A model generated the notes under the pieces. That model did not search any database, was not told the DNA's origin, and was given only the letters and a program-made list of their open reading frames with translations. A stretch of DNA of 64,000 nucleotides, from assembly GCA_026014565.1 (NCBI GenBank), contig JAOZIB010000027.1, positions 1 to 64,000 of the forward strand. Direction: 5' to 3'. How positions within the stretch are numbered: the first letter of the stretch is position 1; each line of letters starts with the position of its first letter. The stretch is from Candidatus Bathyarchaeum sp. (GTDB lineage Archaea; Thermoproteota; Bathyarchaeia; Bathyarchaeales; Bathyarchaeaceae). Position numbers and translations under genes: made by a program. Below are positions 35,109 to 43,093 of the stretch, piece after piece.

Positions 35109-36020
35109 ATGTTGTATAATGCAAAAAGATTGATTTCTGTAATTTGTTTGTTACTGATTTTCGCTGTTTTTATTTTTCCAGATTATACTGTAGAAGCTGA
35201 AAAGGATACAAATAGCATTCCAGTTTATTTGCTGGAAATGCCTGAAGAATACATTAACTACACGATTTCCCAGGTTAATGGGAGTTTATGGGCAAAAGTT
35301 GATGGAACATATCCATTGAATAAGATTAACATTGGGACTCAAAGTCACTCCATGTTGACCAATCAAACATTACCTACACTTACAGGGGAAATGTTATCTA
35401 TGATGTACCCGACGCCCCCAAGCACAAAGAACATTTCCATCAAAATTAGTGAAACAGAACTTGAATGGAGCAATTACACTCAAACATTTCCTGAAGCAGT
35501 ACATTACACTGCAGTGGGTAATTGGCCAATGATTTCATGTAATCTTGATCCAGTATTAGAAGACTTTACGTTAAAAATTCATTATGAGCATCCAATTGAA
35601 CAAAAAAATGGAAGTTACATGTTTCTTTATGACATCAACATAATACCATATTTGTCACCATGGAGCAACAAATCTACTGCTTATTTTACAATAAAATTTG
35701 AAACGGAAATTACAGATTTTCAACCGGTCACTATAACACCGGAGGGCATAATGAAATCAGTAAATTACACAACACATGAGAATTCAGCAAATGTATTGTT
35801 ACTTCAAGTTGTTTCGGAATATTCAAAACCACTCATGGGAGATCTGTTGATATCATTTTCAGACAGTGAAAAAGCAGAGAATGACAGTTCAGAACATTCA
35901 GATTCAAATGTACAATTAGACCAAATTTCTATCATTTTAGCTGTTGGAAGTTCTGCAGTTCTTGCGTTGATGGGCTATTGGTTAGTCAAACAAAATAATG
36001 GAGATGATAAAAATAGCTAG
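35109..36020 (+). CDS. secreted, membrane-anchored protein of unknown function
   Basis: A 303-residue protein with an N-terminal signal sequence (RLISVICLLLIFAVFIFPDY, about 7-26), a long beta-rich ectodomain with many N-glycosylation sequons (NYT, NGS, NQT, NIS, NKS), and a C-terminal helix (ISIILAVGSSAVLALMGYWL, about 272-291) with a short charged tail. A TATA-like TTTTATAAC lies at 35084-35092. The next gene overlaps its end by 23 bases, so the two surface proteins are coupled. Function unknown. Confidence 0.75.
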   Translation: MLYNAKRLISVICLLLIFAVFIFPDYTVEAEKDTNSIPVYLLEMPEEYINYTISQVNGSLWAKVDGTYPLNKINIGTQSHSMLTNQTLPTLTGEMLSMMYPTPPSTKNISIKISETELEWSNYTQTFPEAVHYTAVGNWPMISCNLDPVLEDFTLKIHYEHPIEQKNGSYMFLYDINIIPYLSPWSNKSTAYFTIKFETEITDFQPVTITPEGIMKSVNYTTHENSANVLLLQVVSEYSKPLMGDLLISFSDSEKAENDSSEHSDSNVQLDQISIILAVGSSAVLALMGYWLVKQNNGDDKNS

Positions 36021-37599
36021 TAAACAAGTCAAAGTTACTGAATTTGTTTTGGTAATTCTTTGTTCCTTGATGTTAGCAACCCAGTCAGTTAAGGTAGCAG
36101 AGGCAAATTTTCTTCCTGTTCCGGTTCCCCAGCCATCAATCGTTATTCAAGAGGATGGGAGCATTATTCCTTCAACGGCACCAATGGAACAAGATGATGA
36201 TGTTTACAAATTAATGGATAATATTGAAGGTTTTACAATTGTAATTCAACGAGCTAATGTTATAGTTGATGGGAATGGTTTTACACTTAAAGGAAACGGT
36301 AATTCGACAGGAGTGTTCGTCAAAAACATAAGCAATGTAACATTACAAAACATGCAGATAACCGGTTTTTCAAAGGCAATTTATCTTCTTACAGATGTTT
36401 ACATGGAAATAACTGGAAACCACAAGGTCTACTCAAATAACATAACAGACAGTTATTATGGAATTTATATTCAGCACTCTACAAAGAACGTGCTTAGAAA
36501 TAATCAGCTGAACAACACAGGCGGCATCTTGGTTACATACAGCCCACTGTTAATTGATCTTCCAAGTTTTGTAAACGACGTTGATGACTCAAATACCGTC
36601 AACGAAAAACCAATAGTTTACTGGGTCAACCAACACAACAAAGCGGTTCCACCAAATGCAGGACAGGTAATTCTTGTACAATGTACAAATATTGGGGTTC
36701 AAAATCTAAAGCTCACAGGTAACAGTTGCAGCCTAATGTTAGTTTACACAAAAAATTCAATCATTGTAAAAAACAGCATAACAAACAATTCAGTCCAAGG
36801 AGTTTATATCTACAGATCATCAGATAACACTATAACAGAAAACATAATAGAAAACAACAGTTATGGCTGTTATTTGTGGTACTCATCAAACAACAACATC
36901 AGAGAAAATATAGTTACAGCAAACAATCAAAGTGGCATTCAGATTTTTAGCTCTACTGACAACAACATGAAAGCAAATGAAATTACATTAAATAATCAGG
37001 GAGTTTACGTTGACAGTCAAAGTGTCAATAACAGCATATTGGATAACATAATACAAGAGAACAGCGAATGGGGAGTAACTGTTTCGTGGAGTTCAAACAA
37101 TACTATTTCTAAAAACAATATAGAAAGAAATGGAAATGGAATTCTTGTAGATAATTCCGTTAACAACAGAATAACTGAAAACATCGTAAAAGAAAACATT
37201 GGTTGGGGCATTCGGTTAGAAGACGGACAAAGAAACAATGTGATTTATCACAATTATTTCATAGATAATAATAACCATGAAATGCAAGTTTCAATTCCGG
37301 GTTTATGGACACCAGATACGTGGGATCCGGGAAACCTGAATCTTTGGGATGATGGAAAAAAAGGCAACTATTGGAGTGAATATTTGAGCAGATACCCTAA
37401 TGCAACAGAAATTGAAGACACAGGAATAGGAAACACCCCATATCACATTAATCCAAACAATATCGACAACCATCCAATAATTGAAGACAACATAATTCCC
37501 GAGTTTCCATCAGGGACTCTGGTCTTCATAGTAGCGATGATTACACTTGGTTTATGTTACAAGCAGAGATTAAAAAACATTAAAAATAGGCTTCACTGA
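35998..37599 (+). CDS. surface parallel beta-helix (NosD/PbH1) protein with PEF-type C-terminal anchor
   Basis: A 533-residue protein. A signal helix (about 14-33) is followed by a right-handed beta-helix made of repeats such as NNTISKNNIERNGNGILV and NNRITENIVKENIGWGIRL (about 85-430), the NosD/PbH1 pattern. The C-terminus has EFPSGTLVFIVAMITLGLCY plus the basic tail KQRLKNIKNRLH, resembling the PEF-CTERM signal handled by archaeosortases. Beta-helix proteins of this kind bind or cut polysaccharides. It overlaps the previous gene, suggesting that the two act together at the cell surface. Confidence 0.83.
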   Translation: MEMIKIASKQVKVTEFVLVILCSLMLATQSVKVAEANFLPVPVPQPSIVIQEDGSIIPSTAPMEQDDDVYKLMDNIEGFTIVIQRANVIVDGNGFTLKGNGNSTGVFVKNISNVTLQNMQITGFSKAIYLLTDVYMEITGNHKVYSNNITDSYYGIYIQHSTKNVLRNNQLNNTGGILVTYSPLLIDLPSFVNDVDDSNTVNEKPIVYWVNQHNKAVPPNAGQVILVQCTNIGVQNLKLTGNSCSLMLVYTKNSIIVKNSITNNSVQGVYIYRSSDNTITENIIENNSYGCYLWYSSNNNIRENIVTANNQSGIQIFSSTDNNMKANEITLNNQGVYVDSQSVNNSILDNIIQENSEWGVTVSWSSNNTISKNNIERNGNGILVDNSVNNRITENIVKENIGWGIRLEDGQRNNVIYHNYFIDNNNHEMQVSIPGLWTPDTWDPGNLNLWDDGKKGNYWSEYLSRYPNATEIEDTGIGNTPYHINPNNIDNHPIIEDNIIPEFPSGTLVFIVAMITLGLCYKQRLKNIKNRLH

Positions 37600-37625
37600 A
37601 TAACAAGAACCAGCGGTGAGATGAA

Positions 37626-37886
37626 ATGAAAGAGTGGCAAGTTACTCTGGTTGCTTCTATTGTTATGTTTACAACGGGAATAATTATGTTTTTGTGGGGT
37701 AACAATCTGGAAATTCCGACCACATATTTTGGGGATAATGACTATTTTTTGGTATCAAATCAATATTTCACAGTATATCTAACGGCTGTGCTTTTTGTTG
37801 GATTTAGTGGTGCATTTTTGATTTGCACATTGCTGATTTATCAGTTGGAACAAAAAATTTCTAAACTTGAAAAAATCAACCAATAA
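37626..37886 (+). CDS. small two-helix membrane protein
   Basis: An 86-residue protein with helices at about 5-24 (VTLVASIVMFTTGIIMFLWG) and 50-70 (VYLTAVLFVGFSGAFLICTL) and a short coiled C-terminus (LEQKISKLEKINQ). It follows the beta-helix gene by 26 bases and precedes the M29-like gene by 23. No family recognised. Confidence 0.6.
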   Translation: MKEWQVTLVASIVMFTTGIIMFLWGNNLEIPTTYFGDNDYFLVSNQYFTVYLTAVLFVGFSGAFLICTLLIYQLEQKISKLEKINQ

Positions 37887-37909
37887 TCAATTTTTTGAGG
37901 TATTCCACA

Positions 37910-38914
37910 ATGAAAGCTTGGGTTGCGGCAAGAAATTCATTACATAATGTTCTTGAAGCTAGTGAAGGAGAAAGAATTCTAATAATCTGTGATGAAGAAA
38001 AGGCAGATATTGGACAGGCTTTTGCTAAGGGTGCATTGTCCCTTGGGTTGTGGACAAGGTTTGTGGTTCTTGAAAAGCAAAGTGCTGTAAGGACTAGTAT
38101 TCCAGATCATTTGCAGTTGGCTTTGGCTCAAAAACCCGAAATTTATGTGAACATATTAACGGGTAACCGTGAAGAAACGCCATTTAGGATCAAAATAATA
38201 AAGAGTGAGACTTCTGACCGAAAATCTCGTTTGGGGCATTGTCCAGGTGTAACTTTGGATATGCTTACAGAGGGGGCTTTGGCTCTTTCTCCACAGGACC
38301 ATAAGAGGCTTCAATGTCATGCAGATAAACTCATGAAGACCTTAGAAGACACTGTGACTGTTCAAATTTGTAACAAATCAGGTACAAATGTAACGTTGAG
38401 TGTCGAAGGTCGCAGCTTTTTTACGGATACAAAGCTAGATTGGGAGTTGATGAAATGGATGAACCTACCTACAGGAGAGGTCATTGTTGCCCCAGTTGAG
38501 AACAAGATGAATGGAAAACTTGTTTGTGATTTGGCGGTTGGGGGGATTGGTAAAGTTCGGCAACCCGTGGAAGTTCATGTGGAAAATGGAAAAGTAGAAT
38601 CCGTGATTTGTGAAAACGAACCTCAATTGGCCAGAATCAAGCAGACTTTTGCAACAGATGAATGGGCAGATGTTGTAGGGGAATTTGCATTTGGTATTAA
38701 TCCTAAGGCTAGGTTTGTGGACGAATTTTTGGAAGCCGAAAAAATGTTAGGAACAGTTCATGTTGCTTTTGGTGCAAACACAGATATGCCGGGAGGCAAG
38801 AATCTGTCAAAAAATCATATGGATTTGATGATTTCTGAACCCACAGTGAGGGTTACTAAAAAGAATGGAAAGACGGTCACGGTGCTTCAGAATGGTGTGT
38901 TTTTAGTCCGTTGA
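37910..38914 (+). CDS. M29-like (thermophilic aminopeptidase family) peptidase
   Basis: About 334 residues. The overall pattern, an N-terminal Rossmann-like part (ERILIICDEEKADIGQAFAK) and a C-terminal part with NLPTGEVIVAPVE, LARIKQTFATDEWADVVGEF and GTVHVAFGANTDMPGG, matches metallo-aminopeptidase family M29 and its archaeal 'leucyl aminopeptidase' relatives. Likely metal ligands are the glutamates in TGEV and VGEF and the histidine in TVHVAF, by analogy. Start ATG 37910 is chosen because GAGGT lies just upstream; an in-frame TTG at 37895 precedes that site. Confidence 0.8.
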   Translation: MKAWVAARNSLHNVLEASEGERILIICDEEKADIGQAFAKGALSLGLWTRFVVLEKQSAVRTSIPDHLQLALAQKPEIYVNILTGNREETPFRIKIIKSETSDRKSRLGHCPGVTLDMLTEGALALSPQDHKRLQCHADKLMKTLEDTVTVQICNKSGTNVTLSVEGRSFFTDTKLDWELMKWMNLPTGEVIVAPVENKMNGKLVCDLAVGGIGKVRQPVEVHVENGKVESVICENEPQLARIKQTFATDEWADVVGEFAFGINPKARFVDEFLEAEKMLGTVHVAFGANTDMPGGKNLSKNHMDLMISEPTVRVTKKNGKTVTVLQNGVFLVR

Positions 38915-38984
38915 AACAGTGGCTTCTTCGGGTTCATTCAAGGACTCATGATTTTTCCAATGGTTTCGTATGAACTTTCTTTGA

Positions 38985-39188
38985 TTATACCTTGTTGCAG
39001 TATAGGATGTAGCATTTTTGCAAAGTTTCTTTGATTAGAGTTCCGGTTTGCATTAGTTCGTTGATGGTTTTGAGTTCTTTGGAGTTGATTGTTTTGTCTT
39101 TTCTTGCAAGGTGACCTATTACTAATACAAGAAGACCTATCAACCCTGCCAGAGGTAGAATTGAAAAGTAGAATTCTATGGAATCCAT
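38985..39188 (-). CDS. small single-helix membrane protein, possible frameshifted C-terminus
   Basis: From ATG 39186-39188 the product is about 67 residues: one helix (FSILPLAGLIGLLVLVIGHL) followed by a charged helical part, LKTINELMQTGTLIKE. The frame ends at 38985 with an odd tail (CYILYCNKV). One frame over, the helix pattern continues better: FAKMLHPILQQGIIKE followed by SSYETIGKIMSP, stopping at 38938-38940. This looks like a SHOCT-like small membrane protein with a recent one-base shift, or a simple short protein. An upstream extension to 39263 has poor composition and no ribosome-binding site. Confidence 0.45.
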   Translation of the reverse strand: MDSIEFYFSILPLAGLIGLLVLVIGHLARKDKTINSKELKTINELMQTGTLIKETLQKCYILYCNKV

Positions 39189-39304
39189 AACGTTAGTTTT
39201 TGTTGTTAGGATAATATACTCTTTATGAATGGTTAATGTAGAAAAAGCGATACAGTAAAACATTACGATTGGTAACTAAAATTACTAAAAGGCAGGAAAA
39301 TCAG

Positions 39305-40522
39305 ATGAAGTACGTTCTTGTTCTTGGAGATGGAATGGCGGATTATCCAGTATCCCAGTTAAATGGAAAGACGCCTCTTGAAGTAGCAAATAAGCCCAAC
39401 ATGGATTTAATTGCAAACAAAGGGCAAAATGGGTTATTGAAAACGGTTCCAGAGGATATGACTCCAGGTTCAGCTCCTGCGATTTTATCTGTTTTAGGTT
39501 ACGACCCCAAAGTGTATTATTCGGGACGAGGACCCTTAGAGGCGGCGGGCAGAAACATTCAGTTGAACAAGCAAGATGTGGCGTTTCGCTGTAATTTGAT
39601 TACAGAAAAGGACAGCAAGTTAGTCGATTATTCTGCGGGTCACATTTCAAGCAGTGAAGCTTCCCAGTTGATACAATCAATAAAGCAACAGTTGCCCAAA
39701 CCAGATAATGTGGAGTTTTTTGTTGGTTTAGATTATCGACATTTTTTGATTGTACGAAATTATGGACCAAAAGAGATTGTGGATTGTACTTTGCCTCATA
39801 ATGCTATTGGAGAAAAGGTTTTTGACATTTTGCCAAGGGCTGAATCGGAAGAGGCTAAAGTTTTCCAGAAGGATTTGCAAAATATGATTTTGGGTTCTAA
39901 GGCTGTTTTGGAGAATCATCCGGTTAATGTTGCTCGAAAAGATGCTGGCAAAAATGTTGCTAACATGATTTGGCCATGGGGTGGAGGTCGAGTTCCGGTC
40001 ATGCCTACGTTTATGGAAAGGTTTGGGGTGAGTTCGGCGGTCATTTCTGCTGTGGACTTGGTGAAAGGAATTGGCGTTTACGCAGGCATGAAAGTTATTG
40101 AGGTTCCCAACGTTACGGGTTTGTATGACACCAACTACGAGGGCAAAGCAGACTACGCCTTGAAAGCATTACAAGAATATAACATGGTTTTTGTTCATGT
40201 AGAAGCTCCCGACGAAGCCGGACACGCAAAGGATTACAAGTTGAAAATAAAAACTATCGAGGATTTGGATAATCGGTTGATTGGACGGATAATGGATAAC
40301 ATTGATGATAATGTTAGCATAGCTGTTTTGCCGGATCATCCAACTCCAATAAAAATCGGCACTCATACGCGTGATCCAGTGCCGTTTGCAGTTTATTCTC
40401 CAGCAAAAGAGGCAGACAATGTCAAGAAATTCGATGAAAACAGTGCAAAAAATGGTAAATGTGGTTTGATTCAAGGAGAGGCGTTCATGCGACTGTTTCT
40501 GGATAAACCAGTTAAAGGCTAA
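39305..40522 (+). CDS. apgM: ApgM-family cofactor-independent phosphoglycerate mutase (possible homoserine kinase relative)
   Basis: A 405-residue alkaline-phosphatase-superfamily enzyme. Metal and active-site motifs: YVLVLGDGMADYPV (about 3-16), TPGSAPAILSVLGYDP with the catalytic serine (about 59-74), GRGPLEAAG, HVEAPDEAGH (about 299-308) and VLPDHPTPIKIGTHTRDPVP (about 344-363). It interconverts 2- and 3-phosphoglycerate in glycolysis/gluconeogenesis. One branch of this family has been proposed to be a homoserine kinase; a homoserine dehydrogenase gene lies 3.4 kb away and no other homoserine kinase is seen. The ATG 39305 start is preferred over GTG/TTG options further upstream. Confidence 0.88.
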   Translation: MKYVLVLGDGMADYPVSQLNGKTPLEVANKPNMDLIANKGQNGLLKTVPEDMTPGSAPAILSVLGYDPKVYYSGRGPLEAAGRNIQLNKQDVAFRCNLITEKDSKLVDYSAGHISSSEASQLIQSIKQQLPKPDNVEFFVGLDYRHFLIVRNYGPKEIVDCTLPHNAIGEKVFDILPRAESEEAKVFQKDLQNMILGSKAVLENHPVNVARKDAGKNVANMIWPWGGGRVPVMPTFMERFGVSSAVISAVDLVKGIGVYAGMKVIEVPNVTGLYDTNYEGKADYALKALQEYNMVFVHVEAPDEAGHAKDYKLKIKTIEDLDNRLIGRIMDNIDDNVSIAVLPDHPTPIKIGTHTRDPVPFAVYSPAKEADNVKKFDENSAKNGKCGLIQGEAFMRLFLDKPVKG

Positions 40523-40530
40523 GATGTACG

Positions 40531-40640
40531 GTGCAAAAGAATGCTTTTTGGCATTTAATTTTTGGGCTTAGTTTACAAAATAGACAATAATTGGGTTTAG
40601 GTCACGTCCCTATTCGGATATAAAAGGCTCTAAAAGGCTG
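40531..40640 (+). repeat. intergenic repeat element, copy A
   Basis: This spacer shares an unmistakable but diverged sequence with 42826-42945 in the same orientation. Common blocks are GTGCA, AATGCTTTT, GATTTTT/AATTTTT-GGCTTAGTTT, ATAGA..ATAATT, G.GTTTAG and a final CTAAAAG/CTAAAAGCAG. By eye about two thirds of positions agree over ~100 bases. Neither copy is coding. It may be a decayed mobile element, a small RNA or a shared regulatory leader. Confidence 0.6.
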
Positions 40641-40688
40641 TATCAGTCTGGAAAAAGCGTGATATTTTGGGCAAGAATTGTTGGTTAT

Positions 40689-41951
40689 CTAGTTGTATGG
40701 AGGTCGTTCGGTGGTTGTTACTTGGATAGATACTGTTTCTCCGTCTCTCCATACGGTTAAGGTGATGGTGTCGCCTGGGCTGATTTGGGTTTGTGTGTAT
40801 TCGCTCCAGTCTTCTATGGTTAATACAGGGTATCCGTCAATGGCGAGGATGATGTCCATGGCGATTATTTCTTGTTCGTCGTACAGGGTAGGGGTTAGTC
40901 CTGCTTGTTCCGCGGGGTAGTCTTCAAAAACGCCTGTGATTAAAAGTCCGCTCTGGTAACGGTCAAGGTTTGAAATGTTCAGTTCCGTAATTATTTGGGG
41001 GGTTAAAGCGATTATAGATATGCCCACAAAGGGGTGATGATATTCGCCTTCGGAGATTAGCGCAGGGAGCACTCTTTGTAGGATGTTTAAGGGGATGGCA
41101 TAGTTTAACCCATAAGAGGTGCCGGCATTGGTTACTCCAATAAGGTTTCCGGACATGTCCAGCAATGGTCCGCCGGAGCTGCCAAAGGTTATGGTGAGGT
41201 CCAGCTGGTATACGGGTATGATTATTGGGTCTATGTCGATTAGTTTGTTTACTTGTGAAATGTAACCCACAGAAAGGCTGTCCGTAGACCCAAGGGGATT
41301 CCCAATGGCTACGGCTTGCTGTCCCACGCCTATGGTGAGATTGCTAAATTGTAAGGGTTTAGCTTCTTCTGGGGTTGTTGAAACTTCCAGAACAGAAAGG
41401 TCAGAATAAGGGTCAGATCCAATTATGCTGGCGTTGGTTCTGCTGCCATCAAAGTATTGGATTTCTATTTCGGTTTCTTCTGTTACCATATGATAGTTAG
41501 TAACAATGGTATTAGAGTCCCCAAACAAGAACCCTGAACCCTGACCCGTAGGGGTAGTAATCAAAACAACCGATTTGTGAGCCTCAGCGTAAACTTGGGC
41601 GGGTGTTTGGCTAAGGATTTGTTCAACTTGTTGTTGCAGTTCAGATTGGGGTTGACTCAGCTCAGTTTGTAGCTGTTCAATTTGGTTTTGCTGATTTTCG
41701 TATTCAGTTTGTACGCTTTCCAGCTTGTTTTCGAAATCTTGCAGGGCAGCTTGGGTTTCATCTAAACTTTGTTGTAGATGCTCGATTTGGTCATTTTGTT
41801 CTTCGGTGAGCTTCTGTAGTTCCTCGTTTTGTATGAGCAATTGCTCTTGTAGGTTGTTTGTGCTGCTAAGAATCATATATGAATTAAACACAGAAACAAC
41901 TACCGCAAAAACGGCCACTATTGCAATGATTTTGAAAATTTTGCCCGACAT
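40689..41951 (-). CDS. HtrA/DegP-like trypsin-type serine protease with PDZ domain
   Basis: About 420 residues from ATG 41951. A single N-terminal helix (KIFKIIAIVAVFAVVVSVF) anchors it outside the cell, followed by a glutamine-rich coiled coil (about 35-115, e.g. LQEQLLIQNEELQKLTEEQN). The protease triad is His in VTNYHMV, Asp in DPYSDLSVLE and Ser in FGSSGGPLL. A PDZ domain follows (ISNLDRYQSGLLITGVFEDY). The family degrades misfolded surface proteins. An upstream start at 42044 would add 31 unlikely residues. A broken relative lies at 61 kb. Confidence 0.9.
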   Translation of the reverse strand: MSGKIFKIIAIVAVFAVVVSVFNSYMILSSTNNLQEQLLIQNEELQKLTEEQNDQIEHLQQSLDETQAALQDFENKLESVQTEYENQQNQIEQLQTELSQPQSELQQQVEQILSQTPAQVYAEAHKSVVLITTPTGQGSGFLFGDSNTIVTNYHMVTEETEIEIQYFDGSRTNASIIGSDPYSDLSVLEVSTTPEEAKPLQFSNLTIGVGQQAVAIGNPLGSTDSLSVGYISQVNKLIDIDPIIIPVYQLDLTITFGSSGGPLLDMSGNLIGVTNAGTSYGLNYAIPLNILQRVLPALISEGEYHHPFVGISIIALTPQIITELNISNLDRYQSGLLITGVFEDYPAEQAGLTPTLYDEQEIIAMDIILAIDGYPVLTIEDWSEYTQTQISPGDTITLTVWRDGETVSIQVTTTERPPYN

Positions 41952-42000
41952 ACAAATAGTTGATAGTTGATGCCCTAATAACGTTTGGGTGAAAGCAAAA

Positions 42001-42339
42001 TTATAGTAGAATTGTTGATTCTTTGGGTTTAGGAGTTTTAGCAACTAGGATTCGCAAGGGTTTGTCAGTAGTGTTGTACCAGCAGTGGACGATTTTTGCT
42101 GGGCTATGAATTATGCTGTCTTTTTCTACTTGTTGTTTTTCTTCGCCGATTTCTACGGTTCCTTGTCCTTCTAGAACATAAAAAAACACATCAACTGGAG
42201 TAATGTGACGACGCAAGGATTCTCCAGCCTGCAGGGTTAAGACTATGACTTGGGCGTTTTCGTGAACGTATATTGGTCGGGCGTCTACGTTGTGGGGGTT
42301 GGGTTTGCTTTCTGTTTCGTCTAGTTTGGTTATTTCCAT
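42001..42339 (-). CDS. cupin-domain protein
   Basis: A 112-residue single cupin barrel. Metal-binding candidates are RRHITPVDVFFYVLEGQG (H-x5-E-like motif 1, with one histidine replaced) and IIHSPAKIVHCWYN (motif 2, about 80-93). AGGTGA precedes ATG 42339. It lies 15 bases downstream of ygbA on the same strand and upstream of the HtrA gene. Small cupins of this type may bind metals or small ligands; the substrate is unknown. Confidence 0.85.
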   Translation of the reverse strand: MEITKLDETESKPNPHNVDARPIYVHENAQVIVLTLQAGESLRRHITPVDVFFYVLEGQGTVEIGEEKQQVEKDSIIHSPAKIVHCWYNTTDKPLRILVAKTPKPKESTILL

Positions 42340-42354
42340 GCTTTTTCACCTTAA

Positions 42355-42717
42355 TCATTTGTTGTTTTGTTTGTTTTTGAATTCGTTTAAGGTTAAAGGT
42401 TTTTTGCGTCCATCAAAAACATGATGCAGTGCCAAAACAGGGCTTTTGTAAATTAAACGGGGACCAGAAAACCGCATAATGGTTTTAACTTTTTCTTTCA
42501 TAACCGGCTGATAGCAATGCACCAAACATTTTCCACACGTGGACTTTTCCTCCTGAAACGGACAATTATCCAACCGCTTATACGCATACTCCAAAAATTC
42601 GGTGCAATCCTCACACAACTGATTGTTTTTAGAGCCGTGTTTAGCTTTACAGTAAACGTGAACCATCTTGTTAATGGTCTTTTTTTCTCGCAATATACGG
42701 GGGTGATGCTCAGTCAT
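42355..42717 (-). CDS. ygbA: YgbA-like nitrous-oxide-stimulated promoter family protein
   Basis: A 120-residue cysteine-rich protein. The pattern INKMVHVYCKAKHGSKNNQL, CEDCTEFLEYA, RLDNCPFQEEKSTCGKCLVH and MRFSGPRLIYKSPVLALHH follows E. coli YgbA closely. Conserved cysteines (about six) suggest a metal or iron-sulfur site. In bacteria the gene is controlled by the nitric-oxide sensor NsrR; its molecular function is not settled. It forms a two-gene unit with the cupin gene. Confidence 0.88.
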   Translation of the reverse strand: MTEHHPRILREKKTINKMVHVYCKAKHGSKNNQLCEDCTEFLEYAYKRLDNCPFQEEKSTCGKCLVHCYQPVMKEKVKTIMRFSGPRLIYKSPVLALHHVFDGRKKPLTLNEFKNKQNNK

Positions 42718-43093
42718 TTTTTCAACTCACAAAAGCACTACATATTTTATGAACTATTCTTCATATGTATTTTGTTTCATATAAAGAGTTCGTGCACACC
42801 ACACAAAAACACCCAAATGGGTAAAGTGCAGAAAAAAATAAAAATGCTTTTCTGATATTTGATTTTTTGGCTTAGTTTGCCAGATAGAACATAATTTGAG
42901 TTTAGTCTACATCTCTGTTCAGCACTAAAAGCAGTAAAAAACGAGAAAAGTCAGGATTCATCCAAAAAAGACAAACACGTGAAAGCTTGATAAATTAAGA
43001 AGCCCTAATGTTTGCTAAATATTTGCGAACAGAACAAAGAGAACGGAAGCCACGGAACCCTATTGAATGCCAAAAAGGAGGAAATAATGGGAT
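42718..43093. other. 376-base intergenic region containing repeat copy B
   Basis: Divergent spacer between ygbA (minus) and a membrane protein (plus). It contains the second copy of the intergenic repeat (42826-42945) and a short inverted ACCCAAATGGGT at about 42811-42822. Near the right end GGAGG at 43077-43081 leads into the next gene. Confidence 0.5.
42826..42945 (+). repeat. intergenic repeat element, copy B
   Basis: Diverged direct repeat of 40531-40640. The best-conserved part is GATTTTTTGGCTTAGTTT followed by CAGATAGA.CATAATT. Both copies follow a GTGCA and an A-rich run and both end in CTAAAAG. The copies flank the HtrA-cupin-ygbA segment, so a past insertion or duplication of about 2.3 kb is possible. 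Confidence 0.6.
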
